A DNA stretch of 64,000 nt from Buddleja alternifolia. Taxonomy: Eukaryota > Streptophyta > Magnoliopsida > Lamiales > Scrophulariaceae. Below the pieces are notes generated by a model that worked only from the letters and a program-made list of their open reading frames with translations, did no database searches and was not told the DNA's origin. Where the stretch lies: positions 8,161,001 through 8,225,000 of the forward strand of contig CM033405.1 of the NCBI GenBank assembly GCA_019426215.1, given 5' to 3'. The position numbers and the translations under genes are program-made. Of the stretch, positions 34,800-46,536 are shown in pieces; position 1 is the first letter of the stretch, and every line of letters starts with the position of its first letter.

Positions 34800-34873
34800 A
34801 TATTGGGGCCTTTTTGGGTTTTATCTTGGGGTGGTGATGAGCCGACAGTACCTGCACTAGGGGAGGCCATCAC
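34800..34873 (-). pseudogene. gag: Gypsy gag start
   Basis: On the minus strand an ATG at 34873 opens MASPSAGTVGSSPPQDK, then the frame enters the solo LTR. It is consistent with a Tat-type gag N-terminus cut by that insertion. No motif confirms it. Confidence 0.4.
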
Positions 34874-34920
34874 GATCTTAGGACAACGTCAAGTGGCGTG
34901 ACTCCTACACGCCAGTCGTT

Positions 34921-35185
34921 TCTTACTTTTTTATGCTTTTAAATTATATTATATATGCATCATTTTAATATATGATAATATGAAAATTGACATTCTCTTA
35001 ATTGCATGAAAAATTGAAAATATTTACAACAATATGTATATATAATATAAAAAGAAAACACACACACACACTTATATATGTACATGTATATATATATATG
35101 TATATATATATATGTGCGTGTGTATACATATATATAATATATATATATGTGTGTGTGTGTGTACATATATATATATATATAAATA

Positions 35186-35221
<36 letters not shown>
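34921..35221. repeat. AT-rich spacer and (CA)n/(TA)n/(TG)n microsatellite
   Basis: Left border of the exon array. ACACACACACAC at about 35058, then TA-rich DNA, then GTGTGTGTGTG up to 35221 form the same palindromic junction as seen between array units. Confidence 0.85.
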
Positions 35222-35229
<8 letters not shown>

Positions 35230-35243
35230 GCTAGTAGCTATAC

Positions 35244-35348
35244 CTGATCGAACGATTTATCACCAACAATGACAAACATTGATCGATGCCTCGACTTCAC
35301 CCCATACTCGATTAAACTTCTTACGCGGTCGTCAACCTTCTTCCTCAT
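35244..35348 (-). pseudogene. NAT10-like exon 1, array unit 1
   Basis: The 35-codon frame starts MRKKVDDR and ends at CAG|GTATAG. The family core (RHRSMFVIV, GDKS.DQ) is largely kept, with a change to DKSFDQ and ACC-rich differences near the end. The upstream in-frame region has a stop (AIE, stop, SS) not seen in most units. Three tandem copies of its upstream region follow to the right. Exon-only pseudogene. Confidence 0.75.
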
Positions 35349-35499
35349 ACTGGACTATTCTATTGCAGTAGTTGCAGTTGTGTATGTATTTGTGTCGCTG
35401 ATCGCCAACCCGATGGTGTTACACACTTATCAATTTAGGAGAGAAACCAAGAAATTCACCTTAGAAATGGAGAGATATAACGCGGATTTCATTTATATT

Positions 35500-36590
35500 T
35501 GAAAAGATTTAAGAACGTACGGCTATGTTGGTAAGTGCTTTCAAAGTCGCATTTTCATTCTAATTTCAAAATTACAATACGCGCTTTACACTATTCTCAA
35601 CTGATTCAGTTGAAAGTACATTTATTTTTAATTTTACATTCTCCAATAAATACATCTTACTTTACCAAATTATATTCACATTTTTTTTATCTCACATCTT
35701 CTTCTGAAATCCGTAATTTTTGCAATAATATTGGTGATATAGTGGAATAAAATATATAGCATTAACCTTCATAGTCCTGTGAATATGACTCATTTTGATT
35801 ATTTTTAGTTCTTTATTCGGAGTTATATTTTATTATTTATACTTATAATATTTAATCCATATTCGAAAAGATTTAAGAACGTACGGCTATGTTGGTAAGT
35901 GCTTTCAAAGTCGCATTTTCATTCTAATTTCAAAATTACAATACGCGCTTTACACTATTCTCAACTGATTCAGTTGAAAGTACAATTTTTAATTTTACAT
36001 TCTCCAATAAATACATCTTACTTTACCAAATTATATTCACATTTTTTTTATCTCACATCTTCTTCTGAAATCCGTAATTTTTGCAATAATATTGGTGATA
36101 TAGTGGAATAAAATATATAGCATTAACCTTCATAGTCCTGTGAATATGACTCATTTTGATTATTTTTAGTTCTTTATTCGGAGTTATATTTTATTATTTA
36201 TACTTATAATATTTAATCCATATTCGAAAAGATTTAAGAACGTACGGCTATGTTAGTATGTGCTTTCAAAGTCCCATTTTCATTCTAATTTGAAAATTAT
36301 AATACGCGCTTTACACTATTCTCAACTGATTCAGTTGAAAGTACATTTATTTTTAATTTTACATTCTCCAATAAATACATCTTATTTTACCAAATTATAT
36401 TCACATTTTTTTATCTCACATCTTCTTCTGAAATCCGTAATTTTCGCAACAATATTGGTGATATAGTGGAATAAAATATATAGTATTAACCTTCATAGTC
36501 TTGTGCATATGACTCATTTTGATTATTTTTAGTTCTTTATTCGGAGTTATATTTGTTTATTTATACTTATAAATATATTTAATCCATATA
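35500..36590 (-). repeat. 361-364-bp triplication of the upstream region in unit 1
   Basis: The block running from ATTCGAAAAGATTTAAGAAC to the following TTTAATCCATA is repeated three times (starts near 35500, 35863 and 36224). Only the copy nearest the exon keeps a TATA-like ATATAAATGAAATCC context; in the other two the join reads CATATTCG, losing TATAAAT. Confidence 0.9.
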
Positions 36591-36727
36591 AGATTATCTA
36601 TTATTTTATATATAATTTTCACATATATAATCATTACTTTTAATCAACTCAAACATTTCACCCCTTATCAAATTACTAATTCCAACCATTTTAAAAAAAC
36701 ACAACTAAACACACACACACACACATT

Positions 36728-36761
<34 letters not shown>

Positions 36762-36829
36762 CATATATGTGCGTGTGTATGTACATATATATATAAGTGT
36801 GTGTGTGTGTGTTTGCTTGCTAGCTATAC

Positions 36830-36934
36830 CTGATTGAACGATTTGTCACCAACAATGACAAACATTGATCGATGCCTAGACTTCACCACATACTCGATTA
36901 AACTTCTTATGCGGTCGTCAACCTTCTTCCTCAT
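36830..36934 (-). pseudogene. NAT10-like exon 1, array unit 2
   Basis: Full 105-bp exon with ATG at 36934 and donor CAG|GTATAG. It contains RSLIEYVVKSRHRSMFVIVG. The start MRKKVDDR and the RHRSMFVI.GDKS motif are what I know of the N-terminus of the plant NAT10/Kre33 RNA cytidine acetyltransferase, a nucleolar enzyme that makes N4-acetylcytidine in 18S rRNA and some tRNAs. Only the first exon is present, without the helicase or acetyltransferase domains. Confidence 0.8.
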
Positions 36935-37732
36935 ATTGGACTGTTCTATTGCAGTAGCTGCAGTTGTGTATGTATTTGTGTCGCTGATCGCCGACCCGAT
37001 GGTGTTACACACTTATCAATTTGGGAGCGATACCAAGAAATTCACCTTAGAAATGGAGAGAAATAATGCGGATTTCATTTATATTCGAAAAGATTTAAGA
37101 ACGTACATCTATGTTGGTAAGTGCTTTCAAAGTCCAATTTTCATTCTAATTTCAAAATTATAATGCACGCTTTACTCTATTCTCCACTGATTCAGCTGAA
37201 AGTACATTTTTTTTTAATTTTACATTCTCCAATAAATACATCTTACTTTACCAAATTATTTTCACATTTTTTTTATCTCACATCTTCTTCTGAAATCCGT
37301 AATTTTTGCAACAATATTGGTGATATAGTGGAATAAAATATATAGTATTAACCTTCATAGTCTTGTGCATATGATTCATTTTGATTATTTTTAGTTCTTT
37401 ATTCGGAGTTATATTTTATTATTTATACTTATAAATATATTTAATCCATATAATATTATCTATTATTTTATATATAATATTCACATATATAATCATTACT
37501 TTTAACTAACTCAAACATTTCACCCCTTATCAAATTACTAATTCCAACCATTTAAAAAAAACACAACTAAACACACACACATTTATATATATGTATATAC
37601 ATGTCCGTGTGTGTGTTCATATATATGTATATATATATATAAATTTATATATATGTATATACAAGTGCGTGTCTGTGTTCATATATATATATAATATATG
37701 TGTGTGTGTGTGTGTTTGCTTGCTAGCTATAC

Positions 37733-37837
37733 CTGATCGAACGATTTGTCACCAACGATGAGAAACATTGATAGATGCCTTGATTTCACCCTATACTCGA
37801 TTAAACTTCTTAAGCGGACGTCAACCTTCTTCCTCAT
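37733..37837 (-). pseudogene. NAT10-like exon 1, array unit 3
   Basis: ATG at 37837 and intact donor. Residue changes relative to the other units include VDVRLRSLIEYRVKSRHLSM and FLIVGDKS, so this unit has several replacement substitutions within the normally conserved core. The unit's upstream microsatellite received the TIR element at 38520. Confidence 0.8.
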
Positions 37838-38789
37838 ACTGGACTGTTCTATTGCAATAGTTGTAGTTGTGTATGTATTTGTGTCGCTGATCGCCGACCC
37901 GATGGTGTTACTCACTTATCAATTTGGGAGAGAAACAAAGAAATTCACCTTAGAAATGGAGAGAAATAATGCGGATTTCATTTATATTCGAAAAGATTTA
38001 ATAACGTACGCCTATGTTGGTAAGTGCTTTCAAAGTCCCATTTTCATTCTAATTGCAAAATTATAATACACACTTTACTCTATTCTCAACTGATTCAGTT
38101 GAAAGTACATTTATTTTTAATTTCACATTCTCCAATAAATACATCTTACTTTACCAAATTATATTCACATTTTTTTTATCTCACATCTTTTTCTGAAATC
38201 CGTAATTTTTGCAACAATATTGGTGATATAGTGGAATAAAATATATAGTATTAACCTTCATAGTCTTGTGGATATGACTCATTTTGATTATTTTTGGTTC
38301 TTTATTCGGAGTTATATTTTTTTATTTATAGTTATAAATATATTTAATCCATCTAATTTTATCTATTGTTTTATATATAATATTCACATATATAATCATT
38401 ACTTTTAATTAACTCAAACATTTCACCCCCCATCAAGTTACCAATTCCAACCATTTTTAAAAAAACACAACTAAACACACACACACACACACATTTATAT
38501 ATATGTATATATATATATAGGGTATGGATCAAATACATTCCTATACTTTAGGTAAGATATAAGACTCAATCTAGACCATTTAAACCATTTGATCCCAAGG
38601 TCTATAATTAAAGCCATTATTTCGGTTTTAATCTTTAATTTAATGATGATAGGGGCATTTTAGTCAATAGGTCTAACAAACCCAATCAAATAACATGCAA
38701 GATCAAAATCAAATCCCTTATTATACGGAATAACAGATTCCTCTTCCTTTTTTAATTATTCCTTCATAAAATTATATACATAAACAGGG

Positions 38790-39083
38790 ATTTCAAATTA
38801 TCATCAAAATCACAAACCAGGTAAAGTTTGCTGCTAGCATGACACACTTTCAAGAATTTCTTGGCAGAATGAAACCCCCTCTTCAATTTCTTCAATCAAA
38901 CAATGGCGGCATCAGGAATCTCGTCCACTCGACGTCTCTATTCTCCTGCAGAAGTGGCAAAAAGAGCTTCAATCTCCGAACAAGATTAAGGCATTCTTTC
39001 CTTTGAGTCCTCCGAAATTCTCCAATGGCTTTCACAGATTCAATAATGGGGATGATATCATCTACGACATTTTTTATATTCAT
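38790..39083 (-). pseudogene. Captured fragment of a plant U-box E3 ubiquitin ligase (PUB, N-terminal domain)
   Basis: The minus strand from 39083 reads MNIKNVVDDIIPIIESVKAI, GEFRRTQRKECLNLVRRLKL and FLPLLQENRDVE. After a frameshift it continues IPDAAIV, a stop, LKKLKRGFHSAKKFLKV, CHASSKLYLVCDFDD. Both parts follow the order of the U-box N-terminal domain of plant PUB-ARM proteins (PUB13/14 type: …NLVRRLKLL.P.LEEIRD…SAK.LL..C..SSK.YL). The fragment has a frameshift and a stop and lacks the U-box and ARM repeats, so it encodes no ligase. It lies inside the TIR element. Assignment is from motif recall. Confidence 0.7.
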
Positions 39084-39099
39084 TTTCGGTGCACATCAC

Positions 39100-40800
39100 T
39101 GTATAAAGTGTTATGCACTGTATAATGAAGTGTTAGTTACTGTATAACATTTGTTTTATGTTCTATATATAATTAATTCCCCTTGCAAGTAGTGAATTGT
39201 ATATATTAGACAGTAAATTATTCATCATTATACAGTATAATCATCGTCAATTCATCATCATCGTGAATTTCTACTGCATAATTTGAGTTCAACATTGAGA
39301 GGACATACAATTAGTAATTTCAAACCATTATACTGTATCTTATAAACAACTATACAATATGTTGTAAAACATTATACAGTATCTTATAACCCTTTATACA
39401 GTGTGTGCTTATACATGATAAGGGCGTGTAGAATATGCTTGTTTGATGTGTGTATACTGTATAATGAAGTGTTAGTTACTGTATAACATTTGTTTTATGT
39501 ACTGTATATGATTAATTCCCCTTGCAAGTATTGAATTGTATATATTAGACAGTAAATTATTCATCATTACACAGTATAATCATCGTCAATTCATCATCAT
39601 CGTCAATTTCACTAAATAAGTGTCGTAATTAGAGTAATCAATCGTTGTATTTGATGGGTTTGAATTGGATTTTAACGAGTGATATATGTATTATTTAAGT
39701 TTTTTTCCTTATTTTTAAAAATTTTTATTTGTATTTAATTTCTTAAAATCAATTTAGTTTTGGGTTTTAGCAAACCGCACCCTTTATTTCAAAACTAATT
39801 TTATTTAGTTTGGGATGAGGATGAGGACTGGTTTTACCAAGTTTCAGATTCTGTTATACAACCTTCAATCTTGTTAAACAAGTGAGTCTTCAATAGGTTT
39901 ATACATGCGTATGATTTATTATTTCCAGCTCTGTATTTTAATGGACAAGAAGAGTTGTTTTTAGTTCAACACAAATCAGTCCTATCAAACATTTATTCAG
40001 TCAAGATCAAGTCAAAATTCAAAGAAGTGAACAGAGATACACAATATCAATAGCAACATACAGTACAAATCCAAAATTACCAAAAAAATTGATTAGATCT
40101 TAAACACTACTACAAAACCATGAATAATACTTGAAGTATGAGAATCTGCATTTTGTACTATTGAAATGTGATATAAGCAAGGTATTAAATCTTGCGAGGA
40201 CATACAATTAGTGATTTCAAACTATTATACAGTATCTTATAAATAACTATACAGTATGTTATAAAACATTATACAGTATCTTATAACCTAGTATACAGTG
40301 TGTGTTTATACATCATATAGTTACAATCTTATAAACCATTATACAGTATCTTATAACTCAGTATACAGTATCATATAAACCAATATACAATATCATATAA
40401 TCCATTATATAGTGAATACAATAGCTAATAAACATTATACAATTGCTAATTAACCCATTATACAATAGCTAATAAACAAATATACAGGAAATACAACGGT
40501 GATATACAGTGTGTGATTAATGACATACAATTAGTGATTTCAAATCATTATACAGTATCTTATAAACCACTATATAGTATGTTATAGCACATTATACAGT
40601 ATCTTATAACTCATTATACAGTGTGTGCTTATACATCATACAATTACAATCCTATAAACCATTATACAGTATCTTATAACTCAATATACAGTATCATATA
40701 AACCAATGCACAGTATCATATAACCCATTATACAGTGAATACAATAGGTAATAAACATTATACAATAGCTAATTAATCCATTATACAATAGATATATATT
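39100..40800. repeat. Internal repeats of the TIR element rich in TATACAGTA
   Basis: Motifs such as CATTATACAGTATCTTATAA recur dozens of times in both this element and, more sparsely, 3240-3500 in copy 1. A ~150-bp block at about 39114-39260 is duplicated at 39464-39608, and a ~300-bp block at 40195-40480 is repeated at 40520-40800. Confidence 0.85.
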
Positions 40801-41489
40801 TTATATACTTTTTTCCTTTTCTCCCACGGAACTCGCATCTCCGTAATAACTGAGACAAGTTAAATTCTATTGATATACAGATTGTGTAGGATTCTTTTTT
40901 CATCTCAATTGTCGTTTTTCACCTAATCCTTCTCTGACATGCAATTTGACCACATCTCTGAAGCAATTCAACACAGTAGCTAATGAATTGGATTGACAGA
41001 AGAAATGTTATAATAATTAGTGTATCAGGTAAGTGGAGATCGCCGACTATTTTTTTTCCAGTAATTTTTCAATGCGTTCGTGATTTTCTGCCTCCCTCTG
41101 ATATAATTCTTCTATAATTTGATTACGTTAATTTTGGCGACAAGTTGAGAGATTGTAGGGGAGATTTTTTGCGTTTCAATTTGAAAAATTTTTAGGGAGA
41201 TTCTGTGCCATTATTTTTGGTAGGTAGATGTTGTATAATAATGTCATTTGACTATTATACACCTCATCCAATTGGAACTAATTTTTCCACCTGTTTTTTG
41301 CTTCCTTTTTGGAATGTTGGATTTAATTGATCAAATGGTGTAGATTGTGTCTTATATCTTATCTAATATAGGGTATGTATTAGATCTTTAACCTATATTT
41401 ATATAAATATATATGTGTGTATATATATATATGTGCGTGTGTGTATATATATATATGTGTGTGTGTGTGTGTTTGCTTGCTAGCTATAA

Positions 41490-41594
41490 CTGATCGAACG
41501 ATTTGACACCAACAATGACAAACATTGATCGATGCCTCGACTTCACCCCATACTCAATTAAACTTCTTATGCGGTCGTCAACCTTCTTCCTCAT
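41490..41594 (-). pseudogene. NAT10-like exon 1, array unit 4
   Basis: ATG at 41594. The core RHRSMFVIVG is kept, followed by VKSFDQ instead of DKSFDQ. The splice donor is mutated: CAG is followed by TTATAG, so the GT is lost. TATA-like motif at 41738-41744, about 145 bp upstream of the ATG. Confidence 0.8.
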
Positions 41595-42306
41595 ACTGGA
41601 CTGTTCTATTGCAGTAGTTGCAGATGTGTATGTATTTGTGTCGCTGATCGCCGACCCGATGGTGTTACACACTTATCAATTTGGGAGAGAAACCAAGAAA
41701 TTCACCTTAGAAATGGAGAGAAATAACGCGGATTTAATTTATATTCGAAAAGATTTAATAACGTACAGCAATGTTGGTAAGTGCTTTCAAAGTCCAATTT
41801 TCATTCCAATTTCAAAATTATAATACACTTTACTCTATTCTCAACTGATTCAGCTGAAAGTACATTTATTTTTAATTTTACATTCTCCAATAAATACATC
41901 TTACTTTACCAAATTATATTCACATTGTTTTTATCTCACATCTTCTTCTGAAATCCGTAATTTTTGCAACAATATTGGTGATATAGTGGAATAAAATATA
42001 TCGTATTAACCTTCATAGTCTTGTACATATGACTCATTTTGATTATTTTTAGTTCTTTATTCGAAGTTATATTTTATTATTTATACTTATAAATATATTT
42101 AATTCATATAATATTATCTATTATTTTATATATAATGTTCACATATATGATCATTACTTTTAATTAACTCAAACATTTCACCCCTTATCAAATTACTAAT
42201 TCCAACAATTTTCTAAAAACACAACTAAACACACACACACATTTATATATATATATATATATCTATATATATATATATATATAAATGTGTGTGTGTGTGG
42301 CTATAC

Positions 42307-42411
42307 CTGATCAAACGATTTGTCACCAACAATGACAAACACTGATCGATGCCTCGACTTCACCCCATACTCAATTAAACTTCTTATGCGGTCATCAACC
42401 TTCTTCCTCAT
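42307..42411 (-). pseudogene. NAT10-like exon 1, array unit 5
   Basis: ATG at 42411, donor GTATAG intact. The core reads RHRSVFVIVGDKS. The GCTAGCAAGCAAAC segment next to the donor in other units is missing here; the microsatellite directly follows GTATAGCC. Confidence 0.8.
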
Positions 42412-43072
42412 ACTGGACTGTTCTATTGCAGTAGTTGCAGGTGTGTACGTATTTGTGTCGCTGATCGCCGACCCGATGGTGTTACACACTTATCAATTTG
42501 GTAGAGAAACCAAGAAATTCACCTTAGAAATGTAGAGAAATAACGCGGATTTCATTTATATTCGAAAAGATTTAAGAACGTACCGCTATGTTGGTAAGTG
42601 CTTTCAAAGTCCTATTTTCATTCTAATTTCAAAATTATAATACGCGCTTTACACTATTCTTAACTGATTCAGTTGAAAGTACATTTATTTTTAATTTCAC
42701 ATTTTCCAATAAACACATCTTACTTTACCAAATTATATTCACATTTTTATTATCTCACATCTTCTTCTGAAATCCGTAATTTTTGCAACAATATTGGTGA
42801 TATAGTGGAATAAAATATATAGTATTAACCTTCATAGTCTTGAGCATATGACTCATTTTGATTATTTTTAGTTCTTTATTCGGAGTTATATTTTATTATT
42901 TATACGTATAAATATATTTAATCCATATAATATTATCTATTATTTTATATATAATATTCACATATATAATCATTACTTTTAATTAACTCAAACATTTCAC
43001 CCCTTATCAAATTACTAATTCCAACCATTTTAAAAAAACACAACTAAACACACACACACATTTATATATATA

Positions 43073-43103
<31 letters not shown>

Positions 43104-43158
43104 GTGTGTGTGTATATATATATATGTGTGTGTGTGTGTGTTTGCTTGCTAGCTATAC

Positions 43159-43263
43159 CTGATCGAACGATTTGTCACCAACAATGACAAACATTGATCG
43201 ATGCCTCGACTTCACCCCATACTCGATTAAACTTCTTATCCGGTCGTTAACCTTTTTCCTCAT
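43159..43263 (-). pseudogene. NAT10-like exon 1, array unit 6
   Basis: ATG at 43263, donor intact. It begins MRKKVNDRIRSLIEYGVKSR; asparagine replaces the aspartate of most units and is shared with units 7 and 8, grouping these three. Confidence 0.8.
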
Positions 43264-44013
43264 ACTGGACTGTTCTATTGCAGTAATTGCAGTTGTGTTT
43301 GTGTTTGTGTCGCTGATCGCCGAACCGATGGTGTTACACACTTATCAATTTGGGAGAGAAACCAAGAAATTCAGCTTAGAAATGGAGAGAAATAACGCGG
43401 ATTTCATTTATATTCAAAAAGATTTAAGAACGTACGGCTATGTTGGTAAGTGCTTTCAAAGTCCCATTTTCATTCTAATTTCAAAATTATAATACGCGCT
43501 TTACACTATTTTCAACTGATTCAGTTGAAAGTACATATATTTTTAATTTTACATTCTCCAATAAATACATCTTACTTTACCAAATTATATTCACATTTTT
43601 TTTTATCTCACATCTTCTTCTGAAATCCGTAATTTTTGCAATAATATTGGTGATATAATGGAATAAAATATATAGCATTAACCTTCATAGTCTTGTGCAT
43701 ATGACTCATTTTGAATATTTTTAGTTCTTTATTCGGAGTTATATTTTATTATTTATACTTATAATATTTAATCCATATAATATTATCTATTATTTTATAT
43801 ATAATATTCACGTATATAATCATTACTTTTGATTTACTCAAACATTTCACCCCTTATCAAATTACTAATTCCAACCATTTTAAAAAAACACATCTAAACA
43901 CACACACACACACACATTTATATATATGTATATTATGTGCGTATGTGTGTACATATATATATATATATATCTATATGTGTGTGTGTGTGTGTGTGTTTGC
44001 TTGCTAGCTACAC

Positions 44014-44118
44014 CTGATCGAACGATTTGTCACCAACAATGACAAACATTGATCGATGCCTCGACTTCTCCCCATACTCGATTAAACTTCTTATCCGGTC
44101 GTTAACCTTTTTCCTCAT
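44014..44118 (-). pseudogene. NAT10-like exon 1, array unit 7
   Basis: ATG at 44118. The donor is CAG|GTGTAG rather than GTATAG (shared with units 8 and 9). It reads EYGEKSRHRSMFVIVGDKS, with a V-to-E change shared with unit 8. The surrounding unit is almost identical to unit 8. Confidence 0.8.
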
Positions 44119-44869
44119 ACTGGACTGTTCTATTGCAGTAATTGCAGTTGTGTATGTGTTTGTGTCACTGATCGCCGACCCGTTGGTGTTACACACTTAT
44201 CAATTTGGGAGAGAAACCAAGAAATTCAGCTCAGAAATGGAGAGAAATAACGCGGATTTCATTTATATTCAAAAAGATTTAAGAACGTACGGCTATGTAG
44301 GTAAGTGCTTTCAAAGTCCCATTTTCATTCTAATTTCAAAATTATAATATGCGCTTTACACTATTCTCAACTGATTCAGTTGAAAGTACATTTATTTTTA
44401 ATTTTACATTCTCCAATAAATACATCTTACTTTACCAAATTATATTCACATTTTTTTTATCTCACTTCTTCTTCTGAAATCCGTAATTTTTGCAATAATA
44501 TTGGTGATATAGTGGAATAAAATATATAGCATTAACCTTCATAGTCTTGTGCATATGACTCATTTTGAATATTTTTAGTTCTTTATTCGGAGTTATATTT
44601 TATTATTTATACTTATAATATTTAATCCATATAATATTATCTATTATTTTATATATAATATTCACGTATATAATCATTACTTTTGATTTACTCAAACATT
44701 TCACCCCTTATCAAATTACTAATTCCAACCATTTTAAAAAAACACATCTAAACACACACACACACACACACACATTTATATATATGTATATTATGTGCGT
44801 ATGTGTGTACATATATATATATATATATCTATATATGTGTGTGTGTGTGTGTTTGCTTGCTAGCTACAC

Positions 44870-44974
44870 CTGATCGAACGATTTGTCACCAACAATGACA
44901 AACATTGATCGATGCCTCGACTTCTCCCCATACTCGATTAAACTTCTTATCCGGTCGTTAACCTTTTTCCTCAT
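44870..44974 (-). pseudogene. NAT10-like exon 1, array unit 8
   Basis: Same exon as unit 7 and GTGTAG donor. The 856-bp period and near-perfect identity mark the most recent duplication in the array. Confidence 0.8.
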
Positions 44975-45720
44975 ACTGGACTGTTCTATTGCAGTAATTG
45001 CAGTTGTGTATGTGTTTGTGTCACTGATCGCCGACCCGTTGGTGTTACACACTTATCAATTTGGGAGAGAAACCAAGAAATTCAGCTTAGAAATGGAGAG
45101 AAATAACGCGGATTTCATTTATATTCAAAAAGATTTAAGAACGTACGGCTATGTAGGTAAGTGCTTTCAAAGTCCCATTTTCATTCTAATTTCAAAATTA
45201 TAATATGCGCTTTACACTATTCTCAACTGATTCAGTTGAAAGTACATTTATTTTTAATTTTACATTCTCCAATAAATACATCTTACTTTACCAAATTATA
45301 TTCACATTTTTTTTATCTCACATCTTCTTCTGAAATCCGTAATTTTTGCAATAATATTGGTGATATAGTGGAATAAAATATATAGCATTAACCTTCATAG
45401 TCTTGTGCATATGACTCATTTTGAATATTTTTAGTTCTTTATTCGGAGTTATATTTTATTATTTATACTTATAATATTTAATCCATATAATATTATCTAT
45501 TATTTTATATATAATATTCACGTATATAATCATTACTTTTGATTTACTCAAACATTTCACCCCTTATCAAATTACTAATTCCAACCATTTTAAAAAAACA
45601 CATCTAAACACACACACACACACACACACATTTATATATATGTATATATATGTGCGTATGTGTGTACATATATATATATATATGTGCGTGTGTGTGTGTG
45701 TGTTTGCTTGCTAGCTACAC

Positions 45721-45825
45721 CTGATCGAACGATTTGTCACCAACAATGACAAACATTGATCGATGCCTCGACTTCTACCCATACTCGATTAAACTTCTTA
45801 TGCGGTCGTCAACCTTCTTCCTCCT
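45721..45825 (-). pseudogene. NAT10-like exon 1, array unit 9, start codon lost
   Basis: The position of the ATG reads AGG (CCT on the plus strand at 45823-45825). The rest of the frame (KKVDDRIRSLIEYG) is kept, with GTAGAAG replacing the usual GTGAAG. It could not initiate at the normal codon. Confidence 0.8.
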
Positions 45826-46474
45826 ACTGGACTGTTCTGTTGTAGTAGTTGCAGTTGTGTATGTATTTGTGTTGTTGATCGCCGACCCGATGGTGTCACA
45901 CACTTACCAATTTGGGAGAGAAACCAAGAAATTCACCTTAGAAATGGAGAAAAATAACGCGGATTTCATTTATATTCGAAAAGATTTAAGAACGTACGGC
46001 TATGTTAGTATGTGCTTTCAAAGTCCCATTTTCATTCTAATTTCAAAATTATAATACGCGCTTTACACTATTCTCAACTTATTCAGTTGAAAGTACATTT
46101 ATTTTTAATTTTACATTCTCCAATAAATACATCTTGCTTTACCAAATTATATACAAATTTTTTTTATCTGACATCTTCTTCTGAAATCCGTAATTTTTGC
46201 AATAATATTGGTGATATAGTGGAATTAAATACATAGTATTAACCTTCATAGTCTTGTGCATATGACTCATTTTGATTATTTTTTGTTCTTTATTCGGAGT
46301 TATATTTTATTATTTATACTTATAAATATATTTAATCCATATAATATTATATATTATTTTATATATAATATTCACATATATAATCATTACTTTTAATTAA
46401 TTCAAACATTTCACCCCTTATCAAATTACTAATTCCAACCATTTTAAAAAAACACAACTAAACACACACACATT

Positions 46475-46516
<42 letters not shown>

Positions 46517-46536
46517 GGTTTGCTTGCTAGCTATAC

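Larger units (their letters stand above)
21060..34920 (-). mobile_element. Truncated Tat-lineage Ty3/gypsy retrotransposon, interrupted twice
   Basis: Minus-strand pieces of one gypsy gag/protease region occur at 34800-34873, 33003-33222, 21963-23010 and 21094-21645. They are separated by a solo LTR (33223 to about 34800) and a complete copia (23011-33002, target duplication CTCCT). Joined across the copia, the gag text is continuous. Reverse transcriptase, RNase H and integrase are absent, and no gypsy LTR was identified. The motifs below place it in the Tat/Athila group. Outer borders are approximate. Confidence 0.75.
38520..41393. mobile_element. TIR DNA transposon carrying a host gene fragment (Pack-MULE-like, copy 2)
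   Basis: The left end GGGTATGGATCAAATACATT and right end (other strand) GGTTAAAGATCTAATACATA match the element at 2657-4191, including the AGATAAGATATAAGAC block within the ~75-bp imperfect TIR. It sits in the (TA)n tract between array units 3 and 4, so a unique target duplication cannot be read. 2874 bp, no transposase. It carries a U-box E3 ligase fragment near the left end and a 1.6-kb interior of TATACAGTA-type repeats. It is longer than copy 1 and carries a different captured gene, as expected for a gene-capturing family. Confidence 0.8.

Noticed and set aside
41503..41823. 106-codon plus-strand frame (MSPTMTNIDRCLDF… or MTPTMT…) repeated in most array units, with GTAAGT after it
   Set aside because: It is antisense to the acetyltransferase-like exon and its 5' UTR, has no known domain, and stays open mainly because the units are recent copies. 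A plus-strand function cannot be excluded but has no support.
44305..44520. 71-74-codon plus-strand frames (MLSKSHFHSNFK…) in most units
   Set aside because: They lie in the AT-rich upstream region, have no homology, and change length between copies.
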